A stretch of 64,000 bases of DNA from UTCHB3 sp008363265 (GTDB lineage Bacteria; Bacteroidota; Ignavibacteria; Ignavibacteriales; Ignavibacteriaceae). The translations under genes and the position numbers were made by a program. Location of the stretch: positions 1 to 64,000 of the forward strand of contig BTUW01000015.1 in the NCBI GenBank assembly GCA_045863055.1. Reading direction: 5' to 3'. The stretch's first letter is position 1. The number at the start of each line of letters is the position of its first letter. A model generated the notes under the pieces. The model was not told the origin of the DNA and did no database searches. It was given only the letters and a program-made list of their open reading frames with translations. Positions 61,459-64,000 of this stretch are shown here, piece by piece.

Positions 61459-62160
61459 ATGCAGAAGCATTTTGTTTTAGCAGGAACCACTTCGGGAATT
61501 GGCCTCGATCTCGCCAACCGTCTGCTCGCAGCCGGACACAAAGTTACCGGCCTCGCGAGGAGGGAATCACAGATCTCACACCCGGATTATACACATATCC
61601 AGACCGACCTTGTTGATCAGTCAGCGGCCCTGCCAAAGATCGAAGGAAGTGTCGATGGCTACGCATACGCGCTGGGAAGTATCAATCTCAGACCTTTTAA
61701 AGCTCTTTCCCTGAACGATTTTCAGAACGAATTAAACATAAACCTGCTCGGCGCGGTAAGAACGATCCAGCACCTCCTCCCCAATCTGAAACAGGCAGGA
61801 AAGGCTTCGATCGTCCTTTTCAGTACCATCGCGGTACAGACAGGCATGAGCTATCACGCTTCGATCGCCTCCGCGAAAGGCGCTGTTGAGGGTTTGACCC
61901 GCTCACTCGCGGCTGAGTTTGCCCCCGCGATCAGAGTGAACGCCATCGCCCCTTCACTCACAAACACACCACTGGCAGGGAAACTTCTCTCATCACCCGA
62001 AAAAGTGGAAGCATCCGACAAACGCCATCCCCTTGGCAGGATCGGCCAGCCTGAAGATATCTCTTCCGCGGCTGAGTTTCTTCTGAGTGATGCCTCCTCC
62101 TGGATAACCGGGCAGATTCTTCATGTTGATGGGGGGATGTCAGCGGTCAGACCGCTGTAG
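61459..62160 (+). CDS. Short-chain dehydrogenase/reductase (SDR)
   Basis: I choose ATG 61459, preceded by aaaggag at the right distance, giving 233 residues. The NAD(P)-binding TxxxGIG motif is GTTSGIGLDLANRLLAAGHKV; the catalytic Ser is in LFSTIAVQTGM, the Tyr and Lys in YHASIASAKGAVEGL appear displaced (SYHASIASAKGA), and the C-terminal WITGQILHVDGGMS is typical of FabG-like reductases. Substrate unknown. It diverges from the PorV-like gene across the iteron array, which makes it a candidate target of whatever binds there. Confidence 0.9.
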   Translation: MQKHFVLAGTTSGIGLDLANRLLAAGHKVTGLARRESQISHPDYTHIQTDLVDQSAALPKIEGSVDGYAYALGSINLRPFKALSLNDFQNELNINLLGAVRTIQHLLPNLKQAGKASIVLFSTIAVQTGMSYHASIASAKGAVEGLTRSLAAEFAPAIRVNAIAPSLTNTPLAGKLLSSPEKVEASDKRHPLGRIGQPEDISSAAEFLLSDASSWITGQILHVDGGMSAVRPL

Positions 62161-62226
62161 TGGTTAGTGGTTAGAGGTAAGTGGTTACTGTTATTCTCCA
62201 CACTCTACACTCCACACTCTACACTG
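62160..62226. repeat. gtggtta and cactcta tandem words
   Basis: tggttagtggttagaggtaa is followed by tandem ccacactctacact. The last units overlap the end of the minus-strand phosphatase gene, and its stop codon (TAG) lies inside the repeat. Confidence 0.7.
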
Positions 62227-63373
62227 ATTTTACAACGACCAGCTTCCCCTCTCCCTTAAGCTTTTCAACAATAAGGGGGACGATCTTGTCTCGGGAGAGG
62301 ATGCCGAGGCGGGTGAAGTCGATATCGTCGGAGGCGGGATTCTTTGCCAGACCATGATGGATATTTACCCTGTCGGCAGCGGTGATAAGTGAGTACAGCA
62401 CAGTAACGGGGTTGTTGGCGTCAAGTTTTGTTGTGTCTTCACCCCAGATGTTATAAACCTGATTGAGGGTTACAGCTCCTTCGGTAACGAGTCCGACCCC
62501 TTCGATATCGTAGTCGGGTGGTGTGAAAGCATCGGTGAAGTCATCGTTAACCTTGAGAGGTTTGTTCAAAAACCTTGCCGCTATCTTCGCGGTTGAAGCA
62601 CCGCAGATGATCTTCACACCGGGAGTCGCGAAGAACGCCGCGAAAGCCTCGTCATCCAGCGACGGGTCCGAAGGTGGTCCTGTAAAGAGATCGACAACCC
62701 TCCCTTTCCTTGAAAAGACGAGTATCGCGCTGACATCGTCACCCTGTTTTCTTCCCCAGTTCGCGAGCGCCTCCTCTTCCACAAGTGCCGGGATATGCTT
62801 CATCGCCGCGCCCTTGCCGAGGAGAGAGGTAAGGTAGCCGTTCAAACCCTCGAGTTCCCAGCCGGTGATGAACCTGCCGCCAATCCCGGACTGTGTTACT
62901 CCGTCAGAGACAAGAAGCACTCCCTCCCCCTGTCCGATAACGCAATTAAACTCGGTAACAAACGCGGTGCCGTTATTGAAGGTCCGGCCCTTCAGAGGGT
63001 AGGCGGTTCTTCCGGAAAGAAACAACGGAAGTGGTGTTTCGTAGCAGAGGATCGTGGTAAGCCCATCGTTAAGAATACGCATTATGGTCAGGGCAGAGTA
63101 GGGGAGATCGGCATTCTTTGCCTCCTCCATGGTTACCACGGTGTTTATGAAAGCATGCCTGAGGGAGAAGCCCGAGTTCAGGAGCTCCTTGAGCCTCGAG
63201 GAGGCCATCATCGCGAAGATATTGGCCTTAATTCCCGAGCCAAGCCCATCGCACAGCAGCACGGTTGTGTGTGCCTCGGTGCGGATCACTTCGATCAGAT
63301 CTCCGCTTGGCAGACCCTTTATCTTCGGCTTCTGCGCTGTTTCTATTTCGAAGTGTAAATATCCCATAGCCAC
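62219..63373 (-). CDS. SpoIIE-type PP2C phosphatase
   Basis: The 384-residue protein has a PP2C/SpoIIE domain in residues about 1-225: GDLIEVIRTEAHTTVLLCDGLGSGIKANIFAMMAS (metal-binding Asp), LLVSDGVTQSG and NWGRKQGDDVSAILVF. The C-terminal about 150 residues (KIICGASTAKIAARFLNKPLKVN ...) are a separate domain I cannot name. The GTG at 63373 or ATG at 63367 can serve as start. It overlaps the end of the upstream [4Fe-4S]/PAS gene by about 30 bp, so the two are coupled. In anaerobes this pair is found with hydrogenase-related sensor genes; a redox-regulated phosphatase switch is inferred. Confidence 0.87.
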   Translation of the reverse strand: MAMGYLHFEIETAQKPKIKGLPSGDLIEVIRTEAHTTVLLCDGLGSGIKANIFAMMASSRLKELLNSGFSLRHAFINTVVTMEEAKNADLPYSALTIMRILNDGLTTILCYETPLPLFLSGRTAYPLKGRTFNNGTAFVTEFNCVIGQGEGVLLVSDGVTQSGIGGRFITGWELEGLNGYLTSLLGKGAAMKHIPALVEEEALANWGRKQGDDVSAILVFSRKGRVVDLFTGPPSDPSLDDEAFAAFFATPGVKIICGASTAKIAARFLNKPLKVNDDFTDAFTPPDYDIEGVGLVTEGAVTLNQVYNIWGEDTTKLDANNPVTVLYSLITAADRVNIHHGLAKNPASDDIDFTRLGILSRDKIVPLIVEKLKGEGKLVVVKSV

Positions 63374-64000
63374 TTGTTTTTGTTCGATTGGCCCTGACGG
63401 CTACTGTCTTCAGTGAGTTTCATAAGATTTTCGAGCAGTGCCTCACTTTTGGCGGTTCCTTCTCCAAGGATCTTGGCAAGCACCTGAGCGGTGGCGATCT
63501 GGTGCTCAAGCAGCTCTTCCGCCTTTTTCAGAGTCTCGCTTCTAAGCTGGTCGAGCTGTTTCTTGCCCGATTCCACCCCGGTGATATCTACAAAAATTCC
63601 TGTGATATTGTCTTCGTTTATCCTGAATATCTTCGCTTCAGCTGTCAGGCTGTATCTGGCGATCGTCACCGTCTCTTCGATCAGTGGCATGTCGCCCGCC
63701 CTCATCCTTTCAAAGAGGTCCGGATCCATTATCGAGGAGATATGTTTCCCGATTGCAGCCCCGGTGCAGAGGAACATCTTCTTGAACGATTCGTTTATGC
63801 TTACCACATTCAGTGAGCGGTCGAGAACAATTATTCCGTTGGGTGTACGGTCGATTATCTCATCGGCCCTGCGCTCAGCGTACCGCCTCATGTAGGGGAT
63901 ACACATACCCGTCTCTGCCATGCCCGTCAGAACCGCCCGGGCGTTATCGCGGCAGGTTTCATACCCGCACGCGCCGCAGTTAAGTTCATCTTCCGGCGCG
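63343..64000 (-). CDS. [4Fe-4S]-cluster/PAS sensor protein (partial)
   Basis: The frame runs off the right edge of the window, so the N-terminus is missing. The visible part starts with a cysteine cluster C-x2-C-x5-C with a later C (LNCGACGYETCRDNA ... GMCIPYM), as in the C-terminal part of iron-only hydrogenase-like proteins. Next is a PAS domain (about residues 40-130 of the visible part: DRTPNGIIVLDRSLNVVSINESFKKMF), then a helical coiled-coil tail (KQLDQLRSETLKKAEELLEHQIATAQVLAKIL). It is likely a cytosolic redox sensor feeding the downstream SpoIIE-type phosphatase, with which it overlaps. Confidence 0.85.
   Translation of the reverse strand, partial: APEDELNCGACGYETCRDNARAVLTGMAETGMCIPYMRRYAERRADEIIDRTPNGIIVLDRSLNVVSINESFKKMFLCTGAAIGKHISSIMDPDLFERMRAGDMPLIEETVTIARYSLTAEAKIFRINEDNITGIFVDITGVESGKKQLDQLRSETLKKAEELLEHQIATAQVLAKILGEGTAKSEALLENLMKLTEDSSRQGQSNKNKWLWDIYTSK

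Overview
The window is a 64 kb piece of bacterial chromosome of moderate G+C, most likely from the FCB group close to Ignavibacteriota or Chlorobiota within the Bacteroidota radiation. Evidence is the large set of exported proteins ending in a type IX secretion (T9SS/Por) sorting domain, several with the (L/M)xQNYPNPFN signature, a PorV/PorQ-type outer-membrane protein, a DUF5916 outer-membrane protein, an S46 peptidase, and several promoter-like TAnnTTTG boxes of the Bacteroidetes sigma type. I cannot place it to genus from sequence alone. No rRNA, tRNA, CRISPR array or transposase was found.

Layout. 1-3777: tail of an efflux operon (TolC, HlyD adaptor, two ABC-2 permeases). 4086-7037: uvrA carrying an in-frame low-complexity insertion. 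7147-13540: a Rid-family protein, then surface and envelope genes (FG-GAP protein, TonB receptor, BNR-repeat protein). 13573-15184: a three-gene HipB/HipS/HipT-like toxin-antitoxin operon behind three operators spaced exactly 40 bp apart. 15189-17949: secreted serine hydrolase and membrane metallophosphoesterase (minus strand). 18153-24549: gmhA, FAD oxidoreductase, secreted M14 carboxypeptidase and S46 dipeptidyl-peptidase, closely spaced. 24774-30320: accessory island with an AAA/PD-(D/E)XK gene bracketed by copies of the S46 gene tail, followed by an A+T-richer McrB/McrC-type restriction pair. 31021-33813: secreted delta-60 repeat protein. 34570-38005: a three-gene amidoligase cassette (ATP-grasp, YbdK-type GCS2 ligase, second ATP-grasp-like protein). 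38073-46339: secreted Ycf48-like protein, rseP-dxr-membrane protein operon, secreted subtilase. 46430-51967: DUF4143 ATPase, NUDIX hydrolase, GH13 protein lacking key catalytic residues, MarR regulator, small unknown protein, fructose-1,6-bisphosphatase. 52105-56666: two ABC-exporter half-transporters with a 2-hydroxyacid dehydrogenase between them. 56926-60818: DUF5916 protein and PorV-like protein. 60953-61331: array of sixteen 11-bp-phased repeats. 61459-64000: SDR oxidoreductase, SpoIIE-type phosphatase and a partial [4Fe-4S]/PAS protein.

The intergenic space is crowded with short low-complexity inverted repeats built from 7-15 bp tandem words, often around a perfect TTCGCCGCGGCGAA-like palindrome. 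Relatives have entered coding sequence in frame (uvrA, the FAD oxidoreductase, the BNR-protein N-terminus) and supply a few C-termini. The strongest leads are this repeat family, the iteron array at 61 kb, the HipBST-like operon with phased operators, the three-ligase cassette and the degenerate GH13 protein.
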